A stretch of 64,000 nt of DNA, from contig OY821518.1 in assembly GCA_963682025.1 (NCBI GenBank), forward strand, positions 221,326,868-221,390,867, in the 5' to 3' direction. Below are positions 34,647-45,455 of the stretch, one piece after another. The first letter of the stretch is position 1, and each line of letters starts with the position of its first letter. The position numbers and the translations under genes are program-made. A model generated the notes under the pieces. That model had not been told where the DNA came from, made no database searches, and saw only the letters and a program-made list of their open reading frames with translations. The stretch comes from Cordilura impudica. Its lineage: Eukaryota > Arthropoda > Insecta > Diptera > Scathophagidae.

Positions 34647-34687
34647 AATCGCTGATGAAGGCTGAAAAGCCAGAAACCGCTCCGATT
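34647..34687 (+). ncRNA. Hammerhead ribozyme core, copy 1 (degenerate)
   Basis: AATCG, CTGATGA, a short stem II (GGC...GCC), GAAAC, then CGATT pairing perfectly with AATCG as stem I. The cleavage triplet position reads CTC rather than GTC and the base pair closing stem II is A-A, so activity is doubtful. Confidence 0.65.
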
Positions 34688-35067
34688 AAGAATATGAATT
34701 TTTTAAATATATGCTTTCTTCTTCTTTACCACGCACCATATAAACAAAACTAAAATTTTCATATTAATTACAGTAGTAATTGCAATATGTCTGAAAAATG
34801 ACTATAAATCTAACAAATAAAAAATTTCTTCGCTTCAAAGCGTCATCTCAAATATATGTAAAGTGCATATGTAGGTATGTACAAAACCGTACATCACATA
34901 TGACAACTCTTACGAAAAACTGGGAATAGTGGAAATTAGAAGTATAAATGCAAAAAAATATTAAAAATTTAAAAATAGCGATTGTTTGTTTGACAGAGTT
35001 GTATCTTCTGCAATTAATACAAAGTAAAGCTGTATGGTACGAAAACTGACTCTAACCACACTGCTCG

Positions 35068-35152
35068 TAGGCCTGACTTTAGTTGCGTGTATTAAAGCGC
35101 TGACCAAAAAGTGAAAGTACGAGTGTATGTAAAGGTTCATGGTTCAAACTTC
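35068..35152 (+). promoter_or_regulatory. tRNA-like internal Pol III promoter (A and B boxes)
   Basis: TTAGTTGCGTGTATTAAAGC is A-box/D-arm-like and is followed about 60 bp later by GGTTCAAACTTC, a B box (consensus GGTTCRANNCC). The homologous copy at 38491-38563 fits better. It lies about 80 bp upstream of the hammerhead at 35233. Confidence 0.5.
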
Positions 35153-35232
35153 ACGGCCGCCCTAAGTTGAAAAATTTTCATATAGAAACAATCTATTCAA
35201 ATAAAACATAACAATTATGGCAATCTTCAATA

Positions 35233-35273
35233 AATCGCTGATGAAGGCTGAAATGCCTGAAACCTGTCCGATT
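35233..35273 (+). ncRNA. Hammerhead ribozyme, copy 2 (complete core)
   Basis: All type I hammerhead elements are present in order. Stem I 5' AATCG; CTGATGA (35238-35244); stem II AGGC-TGAAAT-GCCT, four pairs; GAAA (35259-35262); a minimal stem III (A-U and C-G around a 2-nt loop); cleavage triplet GTC ending at 35268; stem I 3' CGATT. The very short stem III is typical of Penelope-like and retrozyme hammerheads, which usually act as dimers. The closing pair of stem II is A-U where G-C is usual. Confidence 0.78.
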
Positions 35274-35429
35274 AAGAATACAGTGGTGCAGTTATGAATT
35301 TTTGAAATATATGCTTTCTTCTTCTTTACCACGCACCATTTAAACAAAATTAAAATTTGCATATTAATTACAGTAGTAATTGCAATATGTCTGAAAAATG
35401 ACTATAAATCTAACAAATTAAAAAAAATA

Positions 35430-35695
35430 ATTTTCTCTGAAAAAGTATATTTTCTTAAACAAGTGTCTTCAAAAAGTAATTTTTTCTACGAAAAGTAAAT
35501 TTTCTTAAAAAATTATCATTTCTGAAGATATTACCATTTGCTTATAAAAAACGTTTTCTTCGAAAAGTACTTTTTTTTACAAAAATTACCTATTTTCTTT
35601 AAAAGGTAAATTTCCTCAAAAAGTACCATATCTTAAAAAAGTAAATTTTCTCCAAGAAGTATATTACCTAAAATATTAAATTTTCATAATATCGT
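35430..35695 (-). repeat. Degenerate AAAAAGTAAATTTTCTTA array
   Basis: Units of 20-30 bp (AAAGTAAATTTTCTTAAAAA). It is the reverse-complement relative of the arrays at 9118 and 42630. Confidence 0.6.
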
Positions 35696-36913
35696 TGTAG
35701 CCTTACAACTAACAGGTATTGTCTACTCTACATATATTACCGCATACAATAGTGGAGGGTATCGAAGACATAACACACAGTAACTAATTCAATTATTGGT
35801 TTCAAAATAATTATAATAGGATTTATAATTAGCTAAGTGCTGTAAAGATTTGGATCAACGTTTTTGTAATGTTGCTATATATATAAAATAAATTAAACTC
35901 AAAATATATATGTAAGAAAATAATTTTAATTAACAAGTTATTTCCCCACCATATGAGCAAGAAGATTACATTATTCCTTTGGTCTTCTAAGCTCACTAAC
36001 TAAATACCTGTTCCATAAATTACAACTAATTACGCTTTAACATAAATAACAATGAAGATTTATTAAATCCTCTAGCTCAGCTGGATTTTCACCCAATATT
36101 ACTTGATATATTTCTTTAATCTTAAACTTAAACATTGCATTTTTCTTTTAGCCCTCTTTCTTTGTACAGTAAAACTTCTCATTAAAATTGCTTTATACCT
36201 CACGACAATAGGAAGGAAAATTTCTCTAATAATATAACATTCCTAACAATTTTCATTTTTCTAAATATTAATTTTCTTGCACTTGTTTGTAACTTGTGAG
36301 CTACGCACATATAAAATACTACACTTTAAATAATGCCACTAAAAAAAGGAGAAAAAAACTAACTTAAAGGAAATAGTATAATAGAAATTCCTCACAATCC
36401 GGGTTGTTCTTGTGCAACTTTAAAGCATTCTTTTAAAGTCTTGGGAGTTTATGCTGGCAGTTATTGCATAGAAAATAGATATAAATTTGAAGCTAATTTT
36501 TTTCTTTTTCTTTAACCGATTAAAAATTTTACATAAAAAATTGTTGAGGTAAAAAAAATTTAAAAAAAAGTTATCAAGATGACTGAAATTAACATTTTTT
36601 TGAAAAAAATTTAATTACCAAAAATCTCTGGACATTGAATGGTTCCTAAAATTTTGATGAGCTAACAGGATGCTCAAAAGTTCTTTCTTATACAAGAACT
36701 GAATTATAGAAGAATTAAACTAAGAGTCTGTGCCTTTGCATAGCAGGAACCGTTTTGACTAAAAATATATTATGAAATATCATGTTTTATGCAATTGTGC
36801 TAAAATATTGAATCATCTTTGTCATAGGTAAATTTAAAGAGTAACAATTTGAAGGTAAACCCGATTTTTATAATAATACTACCACATGGCTATACCCACC
36901 GTAACGAAATACT
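35696..36913. other. AT-rich non-coding DNA
   Basis: No gene, repeat or motif recognised. Confidence 0.5.
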
Positions 36914-37470
36914 CAAGTAAGAAAATTATAGTCGGTCGAGACCGACTATATGATACCCTATACCATGCGTTTAGAGACTCTATCTCATAGGCCCAACTAA
37001 CTGGAAATAGAAAATAAGCATAAACCAAATTTGAGTGGGATTTTTATTAATTTTTTAGGCTGCAGATATGAAGAAGTTCATATCGGATGCTATATCTATA
37101 TGGGGACTAGGCCCAAAAATGGAACGATCCTGACTATGTTTGGTAAAGTCTCTTGTATTTTGCAAAAATATATACAAACAAAATTTGAGAAGAATCAGTG
37201 CAATATTTTTGGTTTTTGATAGATTTAAGTGAAGATCGGGAAGCAGCTCTATATAGGGCCTATGACTAAGAGTTGTCCCAGGAATCATTTTTAGACTACT
37301 TATTAATGGATGTAATAAACGCATACAAACCCAATTTGAGTAAGATCTATATGACAATATGGATCTTATGGCAAATTATGTCGATTTCATAGGGGTCATT
37401 TGTATGGGGGCTAGGTCTGAACATGGACCGCTTCTCACCAATTTCAATAGCGTTCATCCTATGGCCAATA
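36914..37470 (-). repeat. DINE-1-like repeat, truncated
   Basis: From CAAGTAAGAAAATTATAGTC with the terminal hairpin (GTCGGTCGAGACCGAC) to CATCCTATGGCCAAT; the microsatellite and TTATACCC end are missing. Confidence 0.82.
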
Positions 37471-37484
37471 AAACTATTGTTTTT

Positions 37485-38110
37485 CATGATTTTCGGGTCG
37501 CCGATTTTTGATTTTGGTGTGCTTTGTTTTTTTTATTTATGTTATTCGCATTTTTCGGTTTTGCAATTTTTTGTATAGAAGATTTTTGATTTTGGCGTTT
37601 TTTGTTATTCGCAATGCATAGTTTTGGCGATTTTTGCTTTTCTTTTTGTTATTTTTGATTTTGCCAATTTTTTTTTTTTTTTGCTATTTTTGATTATGTC
37701 GATTTTTGTTTTAGGCAATTTTTGATTTTGATGAGTTTTGGGTTTAGCGATTTTTTTTTTGCGATTTTCGATTTTCGCGATTTTTGTTTTTTGCGATTTT
37801 GTCGTTCGCGAAATCAGACATAGTTCCAAGATTTCATTATTACAGTAATCCAGACATATGACATATAATATTCACTTCGTAGGGAGTGTGCTACGCCCAC
37901 TGATCCGATCCCGCCGTTTTCTATTCTACTACTCACATTAATAACTCATGATCTCAGTAAAGTTCCAAGGCTTTCTCTATTGTAGTACCCCAGTTATATA
38001 ACATTATATATTTACTTTGTATGGTCTAATCCCGCCCCTTTTTTCCGCAACTCTTCAAATTAGTTTAGTATATCCACGCACACAGTTTCAGAACTCTTAC
38101 TGTTGTAGTG
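37485..38110 (-). repeat. Helitron family H2 fragment with minisatellite
   Basis: 37485-37815 is an array of gcgatttttgattttggcg-type units, followed by three units reading ATTAATAACTCATGATCTC and AGGGAGTGTGCTACGCCCAC on the plus strand, i.e. H2 in reverse. Confidence 0.65.
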
Positions 38111-38183
38111 CTCCAGATATTATATGTTAAAATTATATGTTAAAAATTTTGAAAGAAAAATAATATTTGTTCTTTGCTTTGAA

Positions 38184-38605
38184 ACAAAGTTAAAATTTGC
38201 ATATTAATTACAGTATTAATTGTAATATGTCTGAAAAAGACTTCATATCTAACAAAAAACAAAAATTTTCGCTTCAAAGTATCATCCCAAATATACGTTA
38301 AAAGTACAATACGTAGTATGTACAAACCGTACATCACTTACCAAACTGAGAATAGTGGAAATTAGAAGTATAAATGCAAAAATATTAAAAATTGTTTGTT
38401 TGGACAGAGTTATATATTCTGAAATTAATACGAAGTAAAAGCTGTATGGTATGGAAACTGATTTTAGCCACACTTGTCGTAGGCCTGACTTTAGGTGAGT
38501 GTGTTAATGCGCTGACCAAAAAATGCAAGTACGAGTGCATGTGAAGGTTCAGGTTCAAACCTCACGGCCCACATTGGGTTGAAAAGGGTCAAAAGTGAGG
38601 ATTAA
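38184..38605 (+). mobile_element. Third copy of the hammerhead retroelement unit, without ribozyme
   Basis: It matches the 34.7-35.2 kb unit from CATATTAATTACAGTA through GTAGGCCTGACTTTAGGTGA and on past the B box to GGCCCACATTGGGTTGAAAA. The tRNA-like boxes are better here: TAGGTGAGTGTG (A box, 10 of 12 consensus positions) and GGTTCAAACCTC (38552-38563). The copy ends before the hammerhead position. Confidence 0.65.
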
Positions 38606-39409
38606 TTCAAAAATTGAAATGAGTATTTTGTAGTAAATTTTTATACCGGGTAACTGAGTATAAAATGTGTCATCACCAACTGTCAAAATTATTGTTCTAA
38701 GTTGTTTACTTTTCTTGCTATACTCTCTCAAAGTTCAACAATTTTTTTTAATTTTGCTCGAAGTGGTAAAAAGTGAAAAACGAGATATTTCAAGCTTAAT
38801 ATTGTCTCATTTTTTTTTTTTTAATTCTAACTTTTTTCAAATGGATGCATCAACTTCAGGTATTTGACTGTATTATTAAAAAATTTTAGATAAATGTTTT
38901 AGAAATATTTTTAATAATTTTTTGAAAATTGTCCTAAAAAGACGGTATTTTTAAAAAGAGATTGAGTTTCAACGTAATTCTAGATGAGATCGGGTAAAAT
39001 TATTTACATTGTAGTAAAATATGGGATTTCTACTTGTGTATTTCAAAAAAACATTTTGCCAACACTTGCCAACGAATGTAATATTCAAGTTTTTATTAAA
39101 AGTCCCCAGTATAAAATTAAAATAAAAATGCTTGAAAACACAACAGAAAAAATCTTTTTTTAGTTTTTGTTTTGTGTTTATTTTCGTAGCTGTGATTGTT
39201 ATTGTTGCTGTTGTAAATGTGTAACCTAGTGTTACAATAAATAATTTTAATGATCATGGGCATTATAGTGGAGCGAAAAATCGAAGCTCTGAAATTACAA
39301 AACGTTCTCGGGTAAAAAGTTTTAGAACAATATAAAAAAATGATGATAATTATGAAGATGCTGATTATATTTCTAAAGGTGATAATAATAAGGAGGATCC
39401 TTGATTTTA

Positions 39410-39413
<4 letters not shown>
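38606..39413. other. AT-rich non-coding DNA
   Basis: No gene recognised; a (TA)n run begins at 39414. Confidence 0.5.

Positions 39414-39456
<43 letters not shown>
39414..39456. repeat. (TA)n microsatellite, left of Helitron
   Basis: Uninterrupted TA run directly before the TC start; a matching run follows the element at 41233-41281. Confidence 0.95.
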
Positions 39457-39458
<2 letters not shown>

Positions 39459-41231
39459 TAATATATATAAAAATGAGTTGGCGTGTGTTTGTGACAGCAT
39501 AACTAAAGAACGGAGAGACGGATTTGGCTGATTCGTTTTCAATTTTGTTCAGTGTTGTCCCCGAATGGTTTGTAGACAAAAAAATTTCCATAATTTTACA
39601 TATATTTTTGCAAACAAAATCGCAATATTGATTACCTGCTCATACTACACGAGGTTATGATACGTTTTGTGGAAAAAAAACATATTTTGCTAAGAATTTT
39701 TAAAATTCTCATTTTTAAAAAAAGATTTTTTAACATCAACTCTTATCTGAATATGAGTTGTTATTAGCAACTATAAGATCGCAAAATCACATTGCACTTG
39801 CCCTCGCATCCTTAGGTATTGCTGCAACTTTATTGGATGGCGGTAGAACTGCGCATTCGGCACTTAAACTGCCATTGAAGATGCAGATTAACGACCAACC
39901 AACATGCAACATATCGAAGACATCCGGAATGACAAAAGTCTTGCAACAATGCAAACTGATTGTGTGGGACGAGTGTACAATGGCACACAAAAAATCATTG
40001 CAAACTTTGCAAATAACACTACAAGATCTGCGAGATAATGGAAATCTTTGTGGTGGTGCCCTGATACTGTTGGCAGGCGATTTTCGCCAAACATTACCGG
40101 TAATTCCACGGTCAACTGCAGCTGATCAAATAAATGCATGTCTAAAATCTTCCAATTTGTGGAGACATGTTACAACGCTGAAACTCACAACAAATATGCG
40201 AATCCAACTGCAAAACGATCCCTCAGCAGATGTTTTTTCGGTGCAATTATTGGATATTGGAAATGGAAAAATTCCCATCAACGTTACGACTGTTTTAATA
40301 AAGTTACCTAATGAGTTCTGCCATTTCACTAAATCAAAAGAAGAGCTAATTCATTGTGTGTTCCCCAACATTGCGCAGCATTACAGGAATCACGATTGGC
40401 TAGGAGAACGAGCAATATTAGCCGCTAAAAATAAAGACGTCGATGAGATAAATGCAACGATTCAAATGGCCATTGAAGGACTAATAGTGTCTTACAAATC
40501 AATTGACACTATCATGAATCAGGAGGATGTTGTGAATTATCCAACAGAATTTTTAAATTCAATCGAGTTGTCAGGTTTGCCGCTACATGATCTACAGTTG
40601 AAGGTTGGATCCGTAGTTATAATGATGCGTAATATCAATCAGCTTCGACTTTGCAATGGCACAAGACTTATTGTCAAAAAACTTATGACACCCGTCATTG
40701 AAGGAACAATTCTGAAGGGAAAGTACAAGGGGGAAGACGTACTGATCCCACGAATACCAATAATTCCGAATGATTTGCCATTCGAATTCAAACGCCTTCA
40801 ATTTCCAGTTAGACTTGCATTTGCAATGACCATTAATAAGGCGCAGGGACAGTCTTTAAAAATTTGTGGCATCAATTTGGAGTATCCATGCTTTTCTCAT
40901 GGCCAGCTCTATGTGGCATGTTCTCGAGTAGGCAAACCATCGGCGTTATTTGTTTACGCTCCCAGTAATTTAAAATCTCAATTAAATTGACTTTATTAAA
41001 ATAATCATTAAAAACTTAACAAAAATAATATTTAAAGCATTCTTTTAAATAAACATACTTTTGTAACACAATTATTTTCTCAATTTAAATATTTAAATAC
41101 GGAACCATCTATCAGGACGAAATTTGCCGGTCAGCTATTGTATATATTGCAGCACTTGAATAAAATGAAAAAAAAAATTCTGTCTCATTACAACTACAAT
41201 TCAGGGGTAGCGAAGCGCACCGGGTCAACTA

Positions 41232-41232
<1 letters not shown>
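39457..41232 (+). mobile_element. Internally deleted autonomous-type Helitron (H4)
   Basis: It starts TCTAATATATATAAAAATGA and ends GGTAGCGAAGCGCACCGGGT then CAACTAG before a T, with a GCG/CGC stem upstream of CTAG. Both flanks are (TA)n, consistent with insertion between A and T in one TA run. At 1776 bp it keeps only the 3' part of the RepHel gene; Rep endonuclease motifs are absent. Confidence 0.87.
39734..40990 (+). pseudogene. Helitron RepHel, C-terminal PIF1-type helicase domain
   Basis: The frame is open from 39734 to TGA at 40990; counting from 39758 it has 410 codons. Helicase motifs in order are GGRTAHS (about 28-34), WDECTMAHK (70-78, Walker B), GDFRQTLPVI (107-116), TTNMR (144-148), TINKAQGQS (358-366) and GQLYVACSRV (382-391). 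In Helitrons this domain unwinds DNA during rolling-circle transposition. The Walker A loop (GxGGTGKT) should lie just upstream of LLLATIRSQ but is missing, and the Rep HUH nuclease and an initiating ATG are also gone. The open frame over 1.2 kb implies recent loss. It may be expressed only if fused to an upstream exon. Confidence 0.9.

Positions 41233-41281
<49 letters not shown>
41233..41281. repeat. (TA)n microsatellite, right of Helitron
   Basis: Uninterrupted TA run following CTAG. Confidence 0.95.
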
Positions 41282-41284
<3 letters not shown>

Positions 41285-41838
41285 AGTTTCTCTTAAATAA
41301 GAACAATATAAAATAAAAAATACACAATAACAATAAATGCATACAAAATTTTCAATTATAAATGTAGCAATATATTCAATATTAATTGAATTAATTTTTT
41401 TTAAATTTTTTTTTAATTTTTCTGAAATGGTTGTTTGTTTTGTGCTTATAATTATTCATCAATAAAAACATAATATTATTTTATAATGTGAATTTTTTTA
41501 GTTAAGTTTATGGAATTATGGAATTTGGAAAATAAAATCGGATTTTGAAATTCAATTTTTATAATATAAATACATATTAAATATTTATTCCTTTTTTATT
41601 TTTAGAAAAAATTTTATTTTTTCTAAAAGCACATTAACTAAGTTCTAACTTGCAATTTCATTTACTAACTTATCGCTTTTTATTCCAAAGTTACAACGCA
41701 AATTTTTTCTAAAACACAAAAAAGCTCCTAACGGGTTAAAACAAATTTTTTTCCCACTTTTTTTTTTAAATGGTGGTTTTTTATGCATTAAGGAATATCC
41801 ATTAAAAAAAATTAACAATATTTTGAAATTACGTCTTC
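41282..41838. other. AT-rich non-coding DNA
   Basis: No gene or repeat recognised. Confidence 0.5.
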
Positions 41839-42040
41839 CCTGAATTAATCCTCACTTTTCATGCTTTTCAACCCACTGTGCGGCCGCCCTAGAAACAATC
41901 TATTCAATTATAACGTTACAATTAGCACAATGTTCAATAAATCGCTGATGAAAGCTGAAATGCCAGAAACCGGTCCGCTTAAGAATACTCGCTTAAGAAT
42001 ACCAAGTGTACTCGTAGTTATGAATTTTTGGAAAAAAAAT
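41839..42040 (+). mobile_element. Fragment of the hammerhead retroelement, rearranged
   Basis: 41839-41880 is the inverted form of the 38575-38603 segment (GTGAGGATTAATTC, GGGTTGAAAAG). It is followed in plus orientation by CGGCCGCCCTAGAAACAATC (as at 35154-35190, with an internal gap) and the hammerhead at 41940. Confidence 0.6.
41940..41980 (+). ncRNA. Hammerhead ribozyme core, copy 3
   Basis: AATCG, CTGATGA (41945-41951), weakened stem II (AAGC-TGAAAT-GCCA), GAAACCGGTC with a GTC triplet, then CGCTT, which pairs with AATCG except at one position. GAAACCGGTC is the form common in Penelope-type hammerheads. Confidence 0.65.
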
Positions 42041-42629
42041 TATTTTTAATTGAGAATTTGAGAAGTCAAGTAATTTTGTTTTTAATGCAAGAAATTTCTT
42101 CAAAAAACTCCACAGGATATTGACTGTAGCTTAAAACTAAATTGAACTTGCTTGATGGTCAAAGGTTGAGTTTTAGACTTAAACGATTAATATCGTTCAT
42201 AATAGGAAACTAGGCCTCAGGAATTCGCATCAAAATAAATAAAAATCAAATATATTCCCTTAAGTCAAGACTTCTTTTTGTTTGGATTTTGACTGTTTGA
42301 CTTGACACGATTTATACAATTTTTTTTAACTATACTTCTCACGCGAAAAATAAGGTGTAAGTTTTTTTGGTTTTTGTCGTATTGTATTTATGAATTGTTT
42401 TGAAATACAAATTTTTTTGTGATTTTAGTAACTTTTTCGCTATCGAAAAGCTTTCAGTGTGCGGTATTATCAATTTTTGTTAGTAAACACATATGCGGTT
42501 TTTGCCAGTAACATGTAAAAGTAAGGCAGTTTAAAGAATCGAATGTTTAAAATTTTAGTTACAAGCTAAGAGTGCAAGTAAAACTTCTAGTAACGATTTT
42601 TTAAATCGAAATCATTTGGTTTGATATTT

Positions 42630-43040
42630 GTACTTTTTAAGAAAAAATAATTATAAAAGTACTTTTTTTTATTTACACTTTTAAAGAAAATATACTTTTT
42701 TAGAACACATTCTTTTCTAATAAAATTTTCTTTCTAAGAAAAAAAAAAAAACTCTAAGATGTAGGTACGTTTCTAAGAAAAGTACTTTTTTAAAAAATGG
42801 CGATGTTTTCAAAAAAAAGTTATTGTTTCAAGGACATATACTTTTCTAAGTAAAGGTACTGTATCAATAAAAGTTTTGTTTCTAATAAAAAGTGTTTTTC
42901 AAGAAAACATATTTTCTTAATCAAATCGAAATCAAGAAAATTTACTTTTTCAAGAAAGGTTACTTGTAACAGAGTTGGTTTTTTCAGAGAAGGTACTTTT
43001 TTAAGAAAGGGCATTTTTTGAAAAAGAAACTTTTGAAAAC
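42630..43040 (+). repeat. Degenerate ACTTTTTTAAGAAAA array
   Basis: About 15 imperfect units such as GGTACTTTTTTAAGAAAGGG and AAGTACTTTTTTAAAAAATG. Confidence 0.6.
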
Positions 43041-43586
43041 AAATATTATTATTAAGTTAGTTCTTATATCTGGATTATTATAACAAAAAAAAATCATTAC
43101 TACCTACATTTAAGCTAGTTTTATGCCTATAACATTCCAAAATTCAAAAAAAAAAAATTACGTTTTTACCTTTTATCAGTTTTGTTTGATATTTCTTTCT
43201 CGGATTGTAAATTCACACCAAAATTCATATTCCTGAATTAGTTTTTTTAATATTTTTGGATCCTTAGTATTCGGCTTACCAAAAATCTTTTCTTAGTGGT
43301 TCACTGTGCCGATCGGAGAACCAATATTTCAAATTTCAAGGCCCTAAAATCTTTAATCAACCAGCATTATAAAATCGTTCAGTGAAGCAGTGGTGTGCCT
43401 AAATAAATATTAATATTAAAATAGAATTATCATAACCATTAAAAAAATGTTGTTGAAAATAAAAAAAATATACCTATTGGTGATTTTGCTTGTACTGCTG
43501 CATATAGTTAACTAATTGGAATTTACCATAGGCAACCAATGTGCACATATGTATAATATAAAGAACAATTTCTTGTTCTCATTATA
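43041..43586. other. AT-rich non-coding DNA
   Basis: No gene recognised. Confidence 0.5.
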
Positions 43587-45455
43587 TCTATATATATAAA
43601 ATTGGATGTGTGTTTGTTTATTTGTTTGTTTGTTTGTTTGTGTGTACCTTATAGGAGACCAAACCTCTGGACCGATCTTCCTGAAATTTTCACAGCATTT
43701 AACTGGGACTCTGGCATGATTAATAGGGTACTTTTTTTTGACCACGCCCACTTTTACGCCCACTTTTTTAAAATTATGTAATTGCTCCCATATAGTTTTC
43801 AACAGATTTACTTCAAATTGTATACACATTATACTCCAGGCGATGTAGAAATAAACATTTCTTACGCCACGCCCCCTTTTACGCCCCTTTTCACGCCAAA
43901 TTTTGTTTCAAAGTTTTAAACTTTTTTTCTCTGTACAAATTTGTTCCTTCCAACGGGTTTTTTTTATTTGGTAGTATATTGCTCTTAATACTGTTAACGT
44001 CGCCAGATAACTATGAACCACGCCCATTTCACCGCCCCCTTTTTTTTTACTTATACCACTAACAATGTTTGCTATACAAAATAATTTTTTTGTAATATGT
44101 ATTTATCTAAAGTTTTATACACTTTTTATCTACAGGTAAGGTAGCCATACATTTTTTTATTACCAAGTCCCCCTTTTTCGCCCCATTTTACCTTAAATCA
44201 TAATTAATCTGCTTTCAATCTATCTATATATATAAAAATGAATGTGTGTTTGTTTGTGCTTTATAGGAGGCCAAACCAAAGAACCGATCTTCCTGAAATT
44301 TTCAGAGCGTGTTACTGTGACTCTGGAAGGAATAATATGCTATATAAATTTTTGATTGGACAAAGGGGCGGTGCCACGCCCATATAACCCAAAATTTGAA
44401 AAAGTCATATCACGGGAATTTTTTTACCTACAGCAGTCATATTTGGTACATATGGTATTAGCATGAATAGAAATACATAGAAGAAGAAAAGTGGGCGGGA
44501 CCACGCCCCTTTTTAGAAAAATAAAAAATCGTAATATCTTCTAAACTACTGGAAGGATAGTCATGAAATTTTCACAAAAGGATATTTTTGCGAAATAATA
44601 AGACCTTAGATATATAAAGTTGTTAGTGGGCAAAGGGGCGTGGCGTATATATAAAAACGTTGATGCATTTGATTGTAACGAATGATCTCCGGAACCATAA
44701 GAGCTGTCGAGGTAGGATTTCCAGCATAGGTTCGGTTCGAGCTCTTCTGTGTTTTTTTTTTAGTTTTAACCCTCTAGCTGGCGTTGGGGTCAAGTTAAAA
44801 ACAAAAATTTTTACTTTCAGCGCGATTTGACTGCAATTCAGAATGAACGTATGTTTCGTCATAAGAAATTTTTGTATGTATAAATGGACCCGATAGGTGG
44901 CGCTGGGTAAAGTTATTTCGAATATTCTTATTTATGGTGTGATTTTAATGAAACTAAGAATGTACATATATGTATGTTAGAAACATTTTTTTATTGGACC
45001 TGGTAGATGGCACTGTCGTTCGAAAAATAATGAGTTGTCAAATTTATATAAATTTTAGTAAATAAACTCACCAACGTTTTTATATATAAATATTCTAACG
45101 AAAAAGAAGGAAAAAGCCGCTACATTATTGCATGGTAGCCGCACAGCTCATTCACCACTCAAATCACCGTTAAACGTACAAAAAATGAGAATGCCGTCTG
45201 TAATATCAAAAAACATTCCGGTATGGCAAAAGTTCTGCAAAAATGCAGTATTTTTATTTGGGATGAATGTACCATGGCTCACAAACATTGTGATTTGATT
45301 TGATAAAAGATTTGAAAGGCAATGAAAGATTTTTTGGTGAAGCTCTCATTTTATTATCTGGAGATCTTCGTCACACATTTTATATAGGTATATACAGATT
45401 CTAACTAAAATAAAAATTCATTGAGGGCAAAACAACGTTTGCCGGGTCCAGCTAG
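43587..45455 (+). mobile_element. Non-autonomous Helitron, family H1, copy 2
   Basis: Same composite as 5346-7208: TC start, second inner 5' end at 44223, hairpin GGCAAA/TTTGCC at 45426-45443, and CTAG at 45452-45455 before a T. The two copies differ at only a small number of positions, including a 13-bp deletion in copy 1, so they spread recently. Frames within (43512-43829, 44623-44862) are shadows. Confidence 0.88.
45116..45390 (+). pseudogene. Remnant of Helitron PIF1-type helicase, copy 2
   Basis: The same fragment as 6868-7143. One A fewer in the A-run after AACGTAC shifts the frame relative to copy 1, and HGGR became HGSR. The IWDECTMAHK box is intact at the peptide level. Confidence 0.78.

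Larger units (their letters stand above)
34621..35430 (+). mobile_element. Tandem dimer of a hammerhead-ribozyme retroelement
   Basis: A first unit starts at the hammerhead at 34647 and repeats at 35233, a period of 586 bp. Sequence after each hammerhead is shared for about 165 bp (ATATGCTTTCTTCTTCTTTA, CATATTAATTACAGTAGTAA, TATGTCTGAAAAATGACTAT). Inside the unit lie tRNA-like A and B boxes (B box GGTTCAAACTTC at 35141-35152). Tandem ribozyme-bounded units are known from retrozymes and from the pseudo-LTRs of Penelope-like elements; which of these this is cannot be decided here. Confidence 0.65.

Noticed and set aside
37605..37829. Lys-rich 74-codon frame (and similar at 12628, 59389, 59597)
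   Set aside because: These are translations of the cgatttttgattttgg minisatellite and shift phase with unit length.
39117..39591. Frames of 60-141 codons around the (TA)n run
   Set aside because: They are Ile-Tyr runs from TA repeats plus low-complexity AT-rich DNA.
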